The position numbers and the translations under genes were made by a program. From contig DJJW01000074.1 of NCBI GenBank assembly GCA_002434335.1, positions 87,226 through 95,349 of the forward strand: a stretch of 8,124 bases of DNA, given 5' to 3'. Source of the DNA: Lachnoclostridium sp. UBA6558 (lineage in GTDB: Bacteria > Bacillota > Clostridia > Lachnospirales > Lachnospiraceae). Position 1 is the stretch's first letter. Every line of letters starts with the position of its first letter. This document shows, in pieces, positions 1 through 6,897 of this stretch. The notes below the pieces were generated by a model. It ran no database searches, was not told where the DNA came from, and worked only from the letters and a program-made list of their open reading frames with translations.

Positions 1-178
1 CGTTCTTCAGGATATTGCGATTACATAATTTCTTTAATACAGTATAGGTAGTTGTGCGTTTCCAACCTAGTGCCTGTTCTGTTAGCTTAGCAAGTTCACC
101 CGACTGAATGGGTTCGTGATCCCAGACTATACAGGCGAAACGGTATTCGGCATCATATAACTTCAAGTCTTTTTCCAA
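1..178 (-). CDS. BlaI/MecI/CopY-family transcriptional repressor, N-terminal part (runs off left edge)
   Basis: Only the first 59 residues are in the window; the rest lies to the left. The fragment has the N-terminal winged-helix pattern of BlaI/MecI/CopY repressors: an opening like LKLYDAEYRFACIVWD (about residues 5-20, the 'LSDAEWEVMxxLW' helix), then PIQSGELAKL (24-32), then the recognition helix GWKRTTTYTVLKKL (38-51), which matches the family's 'GWsxtTVYTLLkRL'. Family members are about 120-130 residues long and bind DNA as dimers. They usually control a beta-lactamase, a copper ATPase or cell-wall genes, often with a linked BlaR-type membrane protease. The start is read as TTG (176-178): an in-frame stop lies at 194-196, no ATG fits this frame, and a GTGAGG ribosome site lies 8 bases upstream. 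The ATG at 183-185 is in another frame and stops after a few codons. The regulated target is not visible; autoregulation is likely given the overlapping operator. There is no sign that it controls the sugar genes. Confidence 0.85.
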   Translation of the reverse strand, partial: MEKDLKLYDAEYRFACIVWDHEPIQSGELAKLTEQALGWKRTTTYTVLKKLCNRNILKN

Positions 179-203
179 TTTGCATACCTCACTTTACTTA
201 GTA

Positions 204-253
204 TCTGTCTATTGCAATAGACTACTTATGCGTAGTCTATCACAATAGACAGA
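204..253. promoter_or_regulatory. 50-bp palindromic double operator, likely for the BlaI-type repressor
   Basis: The whole block is one near-perfect inverted repeat: arms 204-225 and 232-253 match except at two adjacent positions, around a 6-base centre TTATGC. Each arm is itself a dyad of GTCTAT and ATAGAC half-sites 4 bases apart: GTCTATTGCAATAGAC (207-222, a perfect palindrome) and GTCTATCACAATAGAC (235-250). Two dimer sites of this size in front of a BlaI-type gene fit the two-operator arrangement known for BlaI/MecI. The half-site differs from the classical TACA/TGTA core of staphylococcal operators. One site overlaps the -10, the other lies just after the predicted transcription start. 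Assignment to this repressor is by position only. Confidence 0.7.
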
Positions 254-262
254 ATCGGTCAA
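234..262 (-). promoter_or_regulatory. Promoter of the BlaI-type repressor gene
   Basis: On the minus strand the -35 TTGACC (257-262) and -10 TAGACT (234-239) are separated by exactly 17 bases. Transcription would begin near 227 and give a leader of roughly 50 bases before the TTG start. The -10 and the spacer are embedded in the large palindrome at 204-253, so a repressor bound there would block RNA polymerase. An AT-rich tract lies immediately upstream (about 265-325) and could act as an UP element. The -35 is 5/6 and the -10 is 4/6 to consensus. Confidence 0.6.
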
Positions 263-487
263 GGTAATTTATTTATTAATGGAAAATTTATTTTTTATTA
301 AATGTTGGAGAATTTATTTATTTTAGAAGGATTTAGTTTTGGGTTGTTTCACTTTTAGAGTCATTTGAGCGCAAGGCACGAACTTGGAGGTGCCGTAATC
401 CCAGACTTCTAAATTGCAAGATAGATTAAGGCAAAGTGGAGCCACAGATTTTCAGACATGCTTTAGAATATTAATAAGCAAATACAC
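263..487. other. Intergenic stretch without an intact gene
   Basis: No open frame with a plausible ribosome site was found on either strand. The left part (about 265-345) is very AT-rich and holds a 12-base direct repeat, AATTTATTTATT, at 266-277 and 311-322. The right part (about 355-480) has more balanced composition and contains the interrupted minus-strand frame annotated separately. No tRNA- or riboswitch-like fold was recognised by eye. Confidence 0.5.
361..459 (-). pseudogene. Short open frame interrupted by TAG; possible decayed intergenic repeat
   Basis: On the minus strand an ATG at 457-459 opens a frame reading MSENLWLHFALIYLAI. It meets TAG at 409-411 and continues in the same frame as KSGITAPPSSCLALK before TGA at 361-363. 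If the TAG is ignored this is a 32-codon unit. A one-base change from TGG (Trp) would account for the TAG. There is no clear ribosome binding site. Similar short translated strings are vaguely familiar from intergenic repeats of Clostridia, but that is memory, not a search result. It may equally be non-coding sequence with a chance open frame. No function is proposed. Confidence 0.25.
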
Positions 488-534
488 GAAAAATGACCCA
501 GAAAGCAATTAACATGCTTTCTGAGCCATTTTTC
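488..534 (-). terminator. Rho-independent terminator of the phosphorylase/GH3 operon
   Basis: Two 19-base arms (488-506 and 516-534) flank a 9-base loop. Read as minus-strand RNA, the stem pairs throughout, with two G-U wobbles in the GGCUC/GGGUC segment, and the descending arm ends in a run of five U after CAU. Read as plus-strand RNA the same two positions become A-C mismatches, so the element fits leftward transcription better. It lies about 155 bases past the stop of the GH3 gene and before the BlaI promoter, so it would insulate the repressor gene from operon read-through. The symmetric A/T flanks could still allow some bidirectional action. Confidence 0.8.
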
Positions 535-689
535 CGGATGATTTAGGTACCTTGATAAAGCGATTAAAATATCTTGGGGTATTGCCTAAACAGTATTAAA
601 AATTATTTGTATTATAATGTATTGTGGGTCAATACAGAATAAACTTTAGCCACTAAAAGCTTTAAGTAAATGAAGCTTTGAGAAAATTA
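535..689. other. 3' untranslated region of the operon with two small hairpins
   Basis: Between the GH3 stop and the terminator lie two perfect small inverted repeats: TGTATTG/CAATACA around a 5-base loop (618-636), and AAAGCTT/AAGCTTT around a 10-base loop (656-662 and 673-679), the latter only about 10 bases after the stop codon. Neither is followed by a good U run on the minus strand, so they are more likely 3'-end stabilising structures than terminators. No coding sequence was seen here. Confidence 0.4.
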
Positions 690-3269
690 TCAGTTATTTG
701 CTTCTTCCCAGTATTTCTTACAGCTGTTGCTGTTCATTACAAAATGAAGGAATCTAACAGCTGATGTTCGCAGGTCTGTAAGTGTAACTCGACCTTCTTC
801 ATAACCTTTTAGTACCTGACTTATAACCGGAGGACCTCCGGGCATAATAATATCATTTCCTGCAGCAATAGCATCCGCACCATCTACAACAATGTCCATA
901 TCACCCCAGTCAGTTACAACAATACCTTCATAACCCCACTCTTCTCTTAAGATACCTTCACAGAGTTCTTTATTACCGGCAGCAAAAACACCGTTGATTT
1001 TATTAAAGGAAGTCATGATAGTGGAAACCTTGCTGTTCCTAACGACTATTTCAAAAGGCTTTAGGTACAGTTCTCTGGCTGCACGTTCCTCTACAATGGA
1101 GTCAAGTGCATCAAAGCAATTCTTTGTACTGCCTCTTCGGTAAGTTTCCTGTTCATTTAAGGCAAAGTGTTTCGGACAGGTGGTTACGCCTGCTTCTTCA
1201 GCTCCCAGAGTAATGTAGAGTCCACAGAAGCCGGTATGCCTGGGATCTTCGGAATAATATTCAAAATTACGGCCGCCAATGGGATTTCTCTGCAGATTGA
1301 TGCCCGGTGCTAGCCAACTATCAACCTGTAATTCCAAAGCTTCACTGGCACAGGCAGCGCCAAATTCCTGTAACAGTTCATTATTAAAGGTGCAGGCCAT
1401 GGAGATGCCTGTGGGCCAGGCAGTCATTTGAACTCCTGCAGGACCATCCTTGTAAAAGACGGAGGGAATTCCATATTTCTCAAGAGCCGGAGAAATATAA
1501 CCTGGAAAACCTGTTGGATGAGTGGATACTGCGATGTCACTGCCATCTTCATATTGAATGGTAGAGGAATATTTGCCGCCCATACCACCAAAAGGCAGCC
1601 CGGGTCCATAGCCATTTAACAACACTGCCAGTTCTTCTGCAGATAGAAGGTTAACGAAAGCTTCCAGTGACAGGAGACCATCACTGACATCCTTTAAGGT
1701 AGGAAACTTTTTGCCATCCTTTATAAAAGAAGCTGCTTTATTTGTGTTACTGCCGTTCTTTTCAGGAAAGCCAGCTATATTTGAATCGAATATAGTTTGG
1801 TTAAGGGTCAGCAGGCAGGGAGCCTTTTCTTTTTCAGCTGTCTCACCTTCATAGGAGTAAGGAGTTGCATCTTTGTTGCTTAAGAAAGTAAGTTTATCCT
1901 TATTAACAGGAGCAAGTCCCAATCTGTTGGTAATATGCCTGGTTACGATTGTTTCTGTTACCTGTATCTTACCGATAATATGTGTGTTGCGGGAGGAGTT
2001 ACCCAGCCGAAGGAAGTAGGAACCTTTCTCAATAATATAGGCAGCAGAAGCTTCATCATAGTTTGCCAGTTCTTTTAAGGAGAAACTTAAGGTAAACTCT
2101 CTTGATTCTTTTGGCTTAAGTTCAGCAGTTTTAACATATGTCAACAACTCCTGATAAGGTTTTTCAAGAAGAAGGGCGGGAGCACTTACATAGAGCTGAA
2201 GAACCTCTTTTCCGGAATACTTTTCACTTTGGTTGGTCACTTTCGCATTTACCAGAAAATTATTACCTTCCTGACTTACAGAAGAATTTTCTATGAGAAA
2301 ATCCGCATAGGATAATCCGTGACCAAAGGGATACATTACAGGGACATTAAAGGTATCAAAGTACCGGTAACCTACATAAATTCCTTCTTTGTACAGAGCA
2401 ACCGGGCTCTTTGTAAAGCCGGTACTGTGATTATCAATTGCTGACAGCCCAAAATCTTCATAGGTCAGAATTGTATCTGCTCTGTCCTTATCAGTGAAGA
2501 AAAGCTCCGCTGACGGATAGGCCTCATAGGAATAGGCCATAGTCGAGGGAAGTTTTCCACTGGGAGTCACTTTACCGGTTACAACCTCTGCCAGCGCAGC
2601 AGCTCCCTGTTCTCCGGCAGTACCAAGAAAGAGAATGGAGTTAATGGAAGAGTATGATTGAAGCTGGCTTAGGTCAATAAAGCCGTTTATGTTTAAAACC
2701 AGTGCTACCTGATGAAAATGAGAAGCAACTTTATGCAGTAAATCCTTTTCTGATGCAGTGAGATAGTAATCTTCATCGATTCTGCGGTCACATTCTTCAC
2801 CGCCGGAACCTCTACCGAGTATCAAAATGGCAGTGTGACTGGAGGAGATTTCAGCAATCAGTTCTGATGGAACAGAGTATTCCTCAGCAGGAGCTTTATA
2901 TTTTCCAAATATCTCATAGATCATACCACTGTTTAAGAGTTCGGTGAATTTTGCCCGTTCTTCTTCGGGAGCGGGGGCTTTCTCCTTTTCTGCCTGCAGG
3001 GCACTACGGTAAAACTCTTCCAGACTAGCGTTAATTTCAAGTCCAGCCTTTATGAATTCGTCAAGTATCAAGGTAGTAGCCTCTGAGGAAGAGGCACCAG
3101 AGCCGCTCCCGCCAATGAGGGTATCCAGCTGTGCACGTCCGAATACTGCAACGGAAGTACCGGGTTTTAGAGGGAGCAGAGAATTATCATTTTTTAATAG
3201 TACGATTCCTTCGGCAGCCAGCTCTTTTGCAAGAAGCAGCCTGGATTCCTTTGTATCATAGATTTTCAT
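690..3269 (-). CDS. Family GH3 beta-glucosidase with permuted domains (C-domain / FnIII / TIM barrel), cytoplasmic
   Basis: The 859-residue product is a GH3 glycosidase that would release glucose from the non-reducing end of beta-glucosides. Domain order is reversed from the usual form. The GH3 C-domain comes first (about 15-320: GIVLLKND at 21-28, GSGSG near 54-58, PFGHGLSY at 314-321). An FnIII-like beta-sandwich follows (about 330-435), then a Lys/Asn/Ser-rich linker (about 440-530), then the TIM barrel (about 535-845). Barrel motifs are KDGPAG (607-612), GRNFEYYSEDP (666-676), KHF (700-702) and VVTDWGD (784-790), whose D787 is the expected nucleophile. The expected acid/base is E158 in GGEECDR (156-162). 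This permuted form is known from Ruminococcus albus and Butyrivibrio beta-glucosidases. There is no signal peptide, so it acts in the cytoplasm. The start at 3267-3269 has AGAAAGGA 5 bases upstream; an in-frame ATG 57 bases further up (3324-3326) lies inside a hairpin with no ribosome site. It is second in the operon after the phosphorylase and probably cleaves the short products that enzyme leaves. Family is certain; substrate linkage is inferred. Confidence 0.93.
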   Translation of the reverse strand: MKIYDTKESRLLLAKELAAEGIVLLKNDNSLLPLKPGTSVAVFGRAQLDTLIGGSGSGASSSEATTLILDEFIKAGLEINASLEEFYRSALQAEKEKAPAPEEERAKFTELLNSGMIYEIFGKYKAPAEEYSVPSELIAEISSSHTAILILGRGSGGEECDRRIDEDYYLTASEKDLLHKVASHFHQVALVLNINGFIDLSQLQSYSSINSILFLGTAGEQGAAALAEVVTGKVTPSGKLPSTMAYSYEAYPSAELFFTDKDRADTILTYEDFGLSAIDNHSTGFTKSPVALYKEGIYVGYRYFDTFNVPVMYPFGHGLSYADFLIENSSVSQEGNNFLVNAKVTNQSEKYSGKEVLQLYVSAPALLLEKPYQELLTYVKTAELKPKESREFTLSFSLKELANYDEASAAYIIEKGSYFLRLGNSSRNTHIIGKIQVTETIVTRHITNRLGLAPVNKDKLTFLSNKDATPYSYEGETAEKEKAPCLLTLNQTIFDSNIAGFPEKNGSNTNKAASFIKDGKKFPTLKDVSDGLLSLEAFVNLLSAEELAVLLNGYGPGLPFGGMGGKYSSTIQYEDGSDIAVSTHPTGFPGYISPALEKYGIPSVFYKDGPAGVQMTAWPTGISMACTFNNELLQEFGAACASEALELQVDSWLAPGINLQRNPIGGRNFEYYSEDPRHTGFCGLYITLGAEEAGVTTCPKHFALNEQETYRRGSTKNCFDALDSIVEERAARELYLKPFEIVVRNSKVSTIMTSFNKINGVFAAGNKELCEGILREEWGYEGIVVTDWGDMDIVVDGADAIAAGNDIIMPGGPPVISQVLKGYEEGRVTLTDLRTSAVRFLHFVMNSNSCKKYWEEANN

Positions 3270-3274
3270 TGTAT

Positions 3275-3282
3275 TCCTTTCT
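3275..3282 (-). promoter_or_regulatory. Ribosome binding site of the GH3 gene (decides the start)
   Basis: AGAAAGGA on the minus strand, 5 bases before the ATG at 3267-3269. The identical octamer precedes the phosphorylase gene. The outer stem of the intercistronic fold ends on the first A of this site, so folding leaves the GGA core open. Confidence 0.8.
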
Positions 3283-3390
3283 ATATAAGTTGAATTTTGT
3301 AATTGATCCTTCCAACAGCAAGTCATATGCTCTCATATAGAGCCTGTTTGCAGCTGGAAGGATAGTAAAGAACTTGCTTCAACTTGTATA
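3282..3390 (-). other. Nested intercistronic hairpin between the phosphorylase and GH3 genes
   Basis: The spacer can fold into a stacked structure in the operon mRNA. The outer arms, 3282-3294 and 3378-3390, pair at 12 of 13 positions (AAGUUGAA with UUCAACUU, then a C-A mismatch, then UAUA with UAUA). A 9-bp stem lies inside it: ATCCTTCCA (3306-3314) with TGGAAGGAT (3355-3363). This can be extended by AACAG/CTGTT across a bulge, and the apical hairpin is GCTCT/AGAGC (3329-3343). No U run follows, so it is not a classical terminator. An mRNA-processing or stability element, or a translation modulator for the GH3 gene, would fit. Pairing was judged by eye, without an energy calculation. Confidence 0.55.
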
Positions 3391-3403
3391 AGGTACTTCG
3401 GAT

Positions 3404-6400
3404 TTAAGGAAGCCTTACAAAAATGTTAATTTCGGAAAATTCCTTTTCCAGTACGTTCTTCTCTATTTTGATTCCGCCTTTACGGTAAGGATTGGGCATT
3501 TTCTCTCCGGCTATAAGGGTTTCATCAGCATATACAGTTAAACGCTCAGAATTAGTATCAGCAGTTTTATCTGAATTTATATGGTAATGGAAAGTTATCT
3601 CCTTGCCAAAGCAATCAAGCTTAAGCTTTAAGCCGTTAAGTGCCGCCGGAAGTACAGGATCCAGAATCAGAGCATCAGGCAGGAAGCGGATACCTAATAT
3701 ATTGGATACCAGCTGGTTCAAATATATTCCTGGCCCGCTGGAATATAGTCTCCAACCTGCTTTTACCGGGATATCACCGGACTTTAATTTGTCGAAGTTC
3801 TCGGCAAAATCGTATCTATCCATAAACATTCCGTCGGAGCTGCTGAAATACATATTGCTTTGTCTTAGGCAGGCAGCAGGAACAGATTGTTTAATGAGAA
3901 CAGGATTAATGGTAAATAGGCTGTCCCAGGCAGTAGTTCCATCGCCAAGCTTTGCGCAGGCCTCCAGGTAACGAATATGAGCATGGGTATATAAAAGACT
4001 GATTTCTCTTCCTACGTTGGCAGCCTGTTCCGCTCTCTTAAAGAGTTTGCTGACACCGCCCCTGTAGCTGGCAGGTCGGTTCATTAAGTGCACACCGTCA
4101 GGGAATTTCAGTTCTCTGCCTATAAGCTCCATATTATGTTTGGCCTGACCTGGTGCAACCAGTTCCGCTATGATACTGCGGGTCATGGGAAGCAGTCGGT
4201 ATTGTATGCCGGTTTCTTTATCCACAGGATGTAGCATGTATTTGATATCTCCGTTATCATAACGTACAAATCCTGGTATGATTTCATCTTTTATCAACAA
4301 GGAATTGAAATCTTTCTCAATCTTGTCTGCGTTTTCTGTGAGTTCAAGGGAGAAAATCTTGTCAGTGTCAATCAGTGCCTTACCAAGACGTCTCAGTGTC
4401 TGGTAGGCGAGTGCCACTGTCCAGGAACTTACCAGATGCTCACGCATTTCGGGATCCACCGGCTGAAGAGTATCATCCCAGTCTCCGCCAGCATAAGTGA
4501 TAAGGCCGGTATCACCTATAAAACGCTCCTTAATCGCTTCAAAGGCTTTCTTTATGTGTAGGAGCAGTGATTCCTTCGGAGTCTTTTCATCTGCATAAGG
4601 AATAGTTTCCTGAAGCAGTTCATAATTACCGGAGCCCTCCAGGTAATCACCTATGCACTTAAGGGGCCAGAAAACTACGTCGCCATGGCACTCCCCGGCA
4701 TCAATGTTATAGCGGTCAAACATAAACCACTGAGTCCATTCCCCGGTAGAAGCATATTGGTGGGAGAAAATATTTAAAAGTACCTTACCGGCAAGCTCAT
4801 AGTTCTGTGTCATAAGGAAGTATTCCATTGGACCCTGGCAGACATCACGGGTTCCCCAGGCTGCACCACCAGGCTGCTCTAAACCATGCGGAGAAGCAAA
4901 GTGAATCATGGCATTATGGGAATACCACCAGGCGGTCTGATTCAGTATTTCCACACGGGTAGTTGCTTCTTTGTTATCAGCAGTTAAATGAAAATTTCTG
5001 TTTAACGCTCTGTAATAAGCTAAAGCAGCAGCCTTTTCCTCTTCAAAAGACAGACTTGGCATTTCCTCTGTAAAGTTACCGTCTGTTATACCCTTTATGA
5101 TACAGTAAAATTTTGAAGTCTCTTTTAGACTTATGGTCAGAAAGCTCTCATCTCTGGTAAGACCGTCATTATAGAAAATACGGTCGTCACTGATTTCCCA
5201 CTTAGCACCGTTTAAGAGCATATCAAAGTGAAGTTCAGGGTATTCCTTTGAGATGTCCTTAAAACGTAAACCGTTTTTAAGCTTGTCAAAGGTTACTTCC
5301 CTGGAGTATTCATTTTCTCCCATTACCAACTGGTTTGTCAGAATAAAATCATAGGCTTGCTTCTGAAGACTTAAAACCTCAAGTACTACATTAGGGCTAT
5401 GGGCAGCAGTGTAAGAAGTAATTCTTAACATATCACCTGGCAGAACATAATACCATCTTGCATAATTCATACCCATTTCAAAGAGAGCGGGCAGAGTTAA
5501 TAACCTATAACTGCCGGACAGCTTAATATACAAATGCTGTCCGCAGTTTTTCTGAATATTCAAAAGTCCTCTTGAGGTAGAGATGAGCTTATGAAAGGAG
5601 GTGTTTCCAAGGATGGTCTGTCCGTTGAATAAACCATACATATAGGCTGTACTAGCCATGTTGTTGTGGTTCATTTCGGTTTCACTGCTATTATTACTGA
5701 TTTCTTTTAGAACATCAGGGCAGGTCATAAATATTGTTCCGTGAGGACGCTCTGTACGAAGCTCTTTCTCCTTGGTTACAATATGGCTGTGATCTTTTGT
5801 AAAGAAGGAAAGGAGGGTGTCTTCTTCATATTCCTCTAACACACGGTCAGGAAAAAGTGAAGATATTTCCTCTTTTGTGAAGGAAGGAGAGGAATAAGGT
5901 GTACCAAACTCAGGTCTGATAGTCACTGCAGAGCAGGGAGTTGCTGTTTCTGGTGTAAGGCTGTTATATGCATTTACTATTTCATCTTCGAACTCAACAC
6001 CATCAATAGCCTCAGGATGGTTCTCCTTTGCAAGTCCATAAAATGCAGTTTTAACCGGAGCTGTTAAGGCGAATTTCTCTGTCTGCAGAGAAGTATAGGA
6101 GAATTCGAACTGATAGTTAACATCTGGGAGATCTCCAGTTAACGCCTCCGGTATATCAGTGTCTTTGTAGGAGGTTTTAAAGAACTGCATACCATCTGTA
6201 GCATAATGAAGGATTGGTACACCGACTGAACCCTGTCGTAAGTAGGGGTACTTGCCGCCCTGATCCTGATTCTGTCTGGAGCATACGGTATAGCCCTTCT
6301 CTGTGTAAAAAATGCTATGTCCAAGATACTGTGCAGCATAAAGCTCATTGGTCAGAACACCGCCTACAGAGGATACACCGATGTCCTGTCCATATAATAA

Positions 6401-6751
6401 GTCTACAGTCTCTCCGCTACCCTTCAGACTAACTTCCCAGAACCAAACTCCCTCTAGTCCATGGAAAGTAACCTCGTAATGGATTCCTTCCACTGCTCCT
6501 GTATGGATAAGAGAGTTTTCTCCTTTTTTCAGAACAGAATTTGAGCGGATTCCTAAAAGAGGGTATGCGCTGACAGTATTATCTTTATAGATTCTCAAAT
6601 ATATGTTGTTTGGTGAGCCGTCTTTCGCATTTCCACGAAACTCATTTAACATAGTGCCCTGATGGGTGAAATCAAAGATATCACCGGTGGGCAGAAAACG
6701 ATAGGTTGTTTTACCCTTATGAAACACATATAGGTTTTCAAATAACTTCAT
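3404..6751 (-). CDS. Large GH94-type glycoside phosphorylase, probable 1,2-beta-oligoglucan phosphorylase (EC 2.4.1.333)
   Basis: The 1115-residue product has the layout of large inverting phosphorylases: beta-rich N-terminal part (about 1-270), second beta-sandwich (about 330-560), helical linker (about 568-590), (alpha/alpha)6 barrel (about 595-1020) and C-terminal beta-domain. Barrel motifs are AWGTRDVCQGPMEYF (631-645, the family 'GxRDxxQ'), ECHGDVVFWPL (687-697), GGDWDD (755-760, with D757 the expected general acid), LYTHAHIRYLEA (920-931, cf. GH94 'YTHAA') and SSGPG (1004-1008, in the phosphate-loop position). It would cleave a beta-glucan oligosaccharide with phosphate, giving alpha-glucose 1-phosphate. 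Cellobiose phosphorylases have about 800 residues and cellodextrin phosphorylases about 980. About 1,110 fits 1,2-beta-oligoglucan phosphorylase, as does the GH3 plus ABC-importer context (Listeria lin1839-lin1840, recalled). GH149 or GH161 beta-1,3-oligoglucan phosphorylases are similar in size and are the main alternatives. No signal peptide is seen, so it is cytoplasmic. ATG at 6749-6751 has AGAAAGGA 9 bases upstream. It is the first gene of the leftward operon, driven by the promoter at 6869-6897. Phosphorylase type is well supported; the beta-1,2 linkage is inference. Confidence 0.85.
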   Translation of the reverse strand: MKLFENLYVFHKGKTTYRFLPTGDIFDFTHQGTMLNEFRGNAKDGSPNNIYLRIYKDNTVSAYPLLGIRSNSVLKKGENSLIHTGAVEGIHYEVTFHGLEGVWFWEVSLKGSGETVDLLYGQDIGVSSVGGVLTNELYAAQYLGHSIFYTEKGYTVCSRQNQDQGGKYPYLRQGSVGVPILHYATDGMQFFKTSYKDTDIPEALTGDLPDVNYQFEFSYTSLQTEKFALTAPVKTAFYGLAKENHPEAIDGVEFEDEIVNAYNSLTPETATPCSAVTIRPEFGTPYSSPSFTKEEISSLFPDRVLEEYEEDTLLSFFTKDHSHIVTKEKELRTERPHGTIFMTCPDVLKEISNNSSETEMNHNNMASTAYMYGLFNGQTILGNTSFHKLISTSRGLLNIQKNCGQHLYIKLSGSYRLLTLPALFEMGMNYARWYYVLPGDMLRITSYTAAHSPNVVLEVLSLQKQAYDFILTNQLVMGENEYSREVTFDKLKNGLRFKDISKEYPELHFDMLLNGAKWEISDDRIFYNDGLTRDESFLTISLKETSKFYCIIKGITDGNFTEEMPSLSFEEEKAAALAYYRALNRNFHLTADNKEATTRVEILNQTAWWYSHNAMIHFASPHGLEQPGGAAWGTRDVCQGPMEYFLMTQNYELAGKVLLNIFSHQYASTGEWTQWFMFDRYNIDAGECHGDVVFWPLKCIGDYLEGSGNYELLQETIPYADEKTPKESLLLHIKKAFEAIKERFIGDTGLITYAGGDWDDTLQPVDPEMREHLVSSWTVALAYQTLRRLGKALIDTDKIFSLELTENADKIEKDFNSLLIKDEIIPGFVRYDNGDIKYMLHPVDKETGIQYRLLPMTRSIIAELVAPGQAKHNMELIGRELKFPDGVHLMNRPASYRGGVSKLFKRAEQAANVGREISLLYTHAHIRYLEACAKLGDGTTAWDSLFTINPVLIKQSVPAACLRQSNMYFSSSDGMFMDRYDFAENFDKLKSGDIPVKAGWRLYSSGPGIYLNQLVSNILGIRFLPDALILDPVLPAALNGLKLKLDCFGKEITFHYHINSDKTADTNSERLTVYADETLIAGEKMPNPYRKGGIKIEKNVLEKEFSEINIFVRLP

Positions 6752-6760
6752 AGAGTCAGG

Positions 6761-6768
6761 TCCTTTCT
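6761..6768 (-). promoter_or_regulatory. Ribosome binding site of the phosphorylase gene
   Basis: AGAAAGGA on the minus strand, 9 bases before the ATG at 6749-6751. It is the same octamer used by the GH3 gene and supports this start. Confidence 0.75.
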
Positions 6769-6832
6769 ACTTAAGCAATTACTGCATTTATTATGATCAA
6801 TTTACAGCAAAAACAGCTGTTGATACTGAAAG

Positions 6833-6847
6833 TGAAAACGTTTCCAT
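6833..6847 (-). promoter_or_regulatory. cre / LacI-family operator in the phosphorylase leader
   Basis: Read on the minus strand the site is ATGGAAACGTTTTCA. It fits the CcpA cre consensus WTGNAANCGNWNNCW at every defined position and is also a typical CG-centred LacI-family operator. It lies about 16-30 bases downstream of the predicted transcription start, a position where bound protein would act as a roadblock or hinder clearance. A small dyad, CCATG/CATGG (6844-6856), overlaps its edge. Sequence alone cannot tell global catabolite repression from a dedicated local regulator. Confidence 0.7.
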
Positions 6848-6868
6848 GTATCATGGATTGTTGAAAAT

Positions 6869-6897
6869 ATTATATCGTTGACATGTATAATTGTCAA
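6869..6897 (-). promoter_or_regulatory. Consensus sigma-A promoter of the phosphorylase-GH3 operon
   Basis: On the minus strand the -35 TTGACA (6892-6897) and -10 TATAAT (6869-6874) are both perfect and exactly 17 bases apart. Transcription would start near 6862 and give a leader of about 110 bases. The -35 is also one half of a dyad, TTGACA/TGTCAA, spanning 6878-6897. A core this strong implies that expression is set mainly by repression. Confidence 0.85.

Noticed and set aside
266..322. 12-base direct repeat AATTTATTTATT as possible insertion-site duplication
   Set aside because: The repeat is pure A/T in a very AT-rich tract and the interval contains no mobile-element sequence, so chance is the simpler explanation.
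1424..1619. Overlapping 63-codon open frames on both strands inside the GH3 gene
   Set aside because: They lie wholly within the well-supported GH3 barrel coding sequence, have no ribosome site or recognisable motif, and are shadow frames.
3324..3326. Upstream in-frame ATG that would extend the GH3 protein by 19 residues
   Set aside because: No ribosome site precedes it and it sits inside the intercistronic fold, whereas the ATG at 3267-3269 has a strong AGAAAGGA and begins a sequence typical of the family.
3052..3340. Two 69-codon plus-strand frames at the 5' end of the GH3 gene
   Set aside because: They are antisense to the GH3 N-terminal region, have low-complexity translations and no start signals.
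3603..3971. 122-codon plus-strand frame inside the phosphorylase gene
   Set aside because: It is antisense to a strongly conserved part of the (alpha/alpha)6 barrel, with no promoter or ribosome site; its length is explained by the coding constraint on the other strand.
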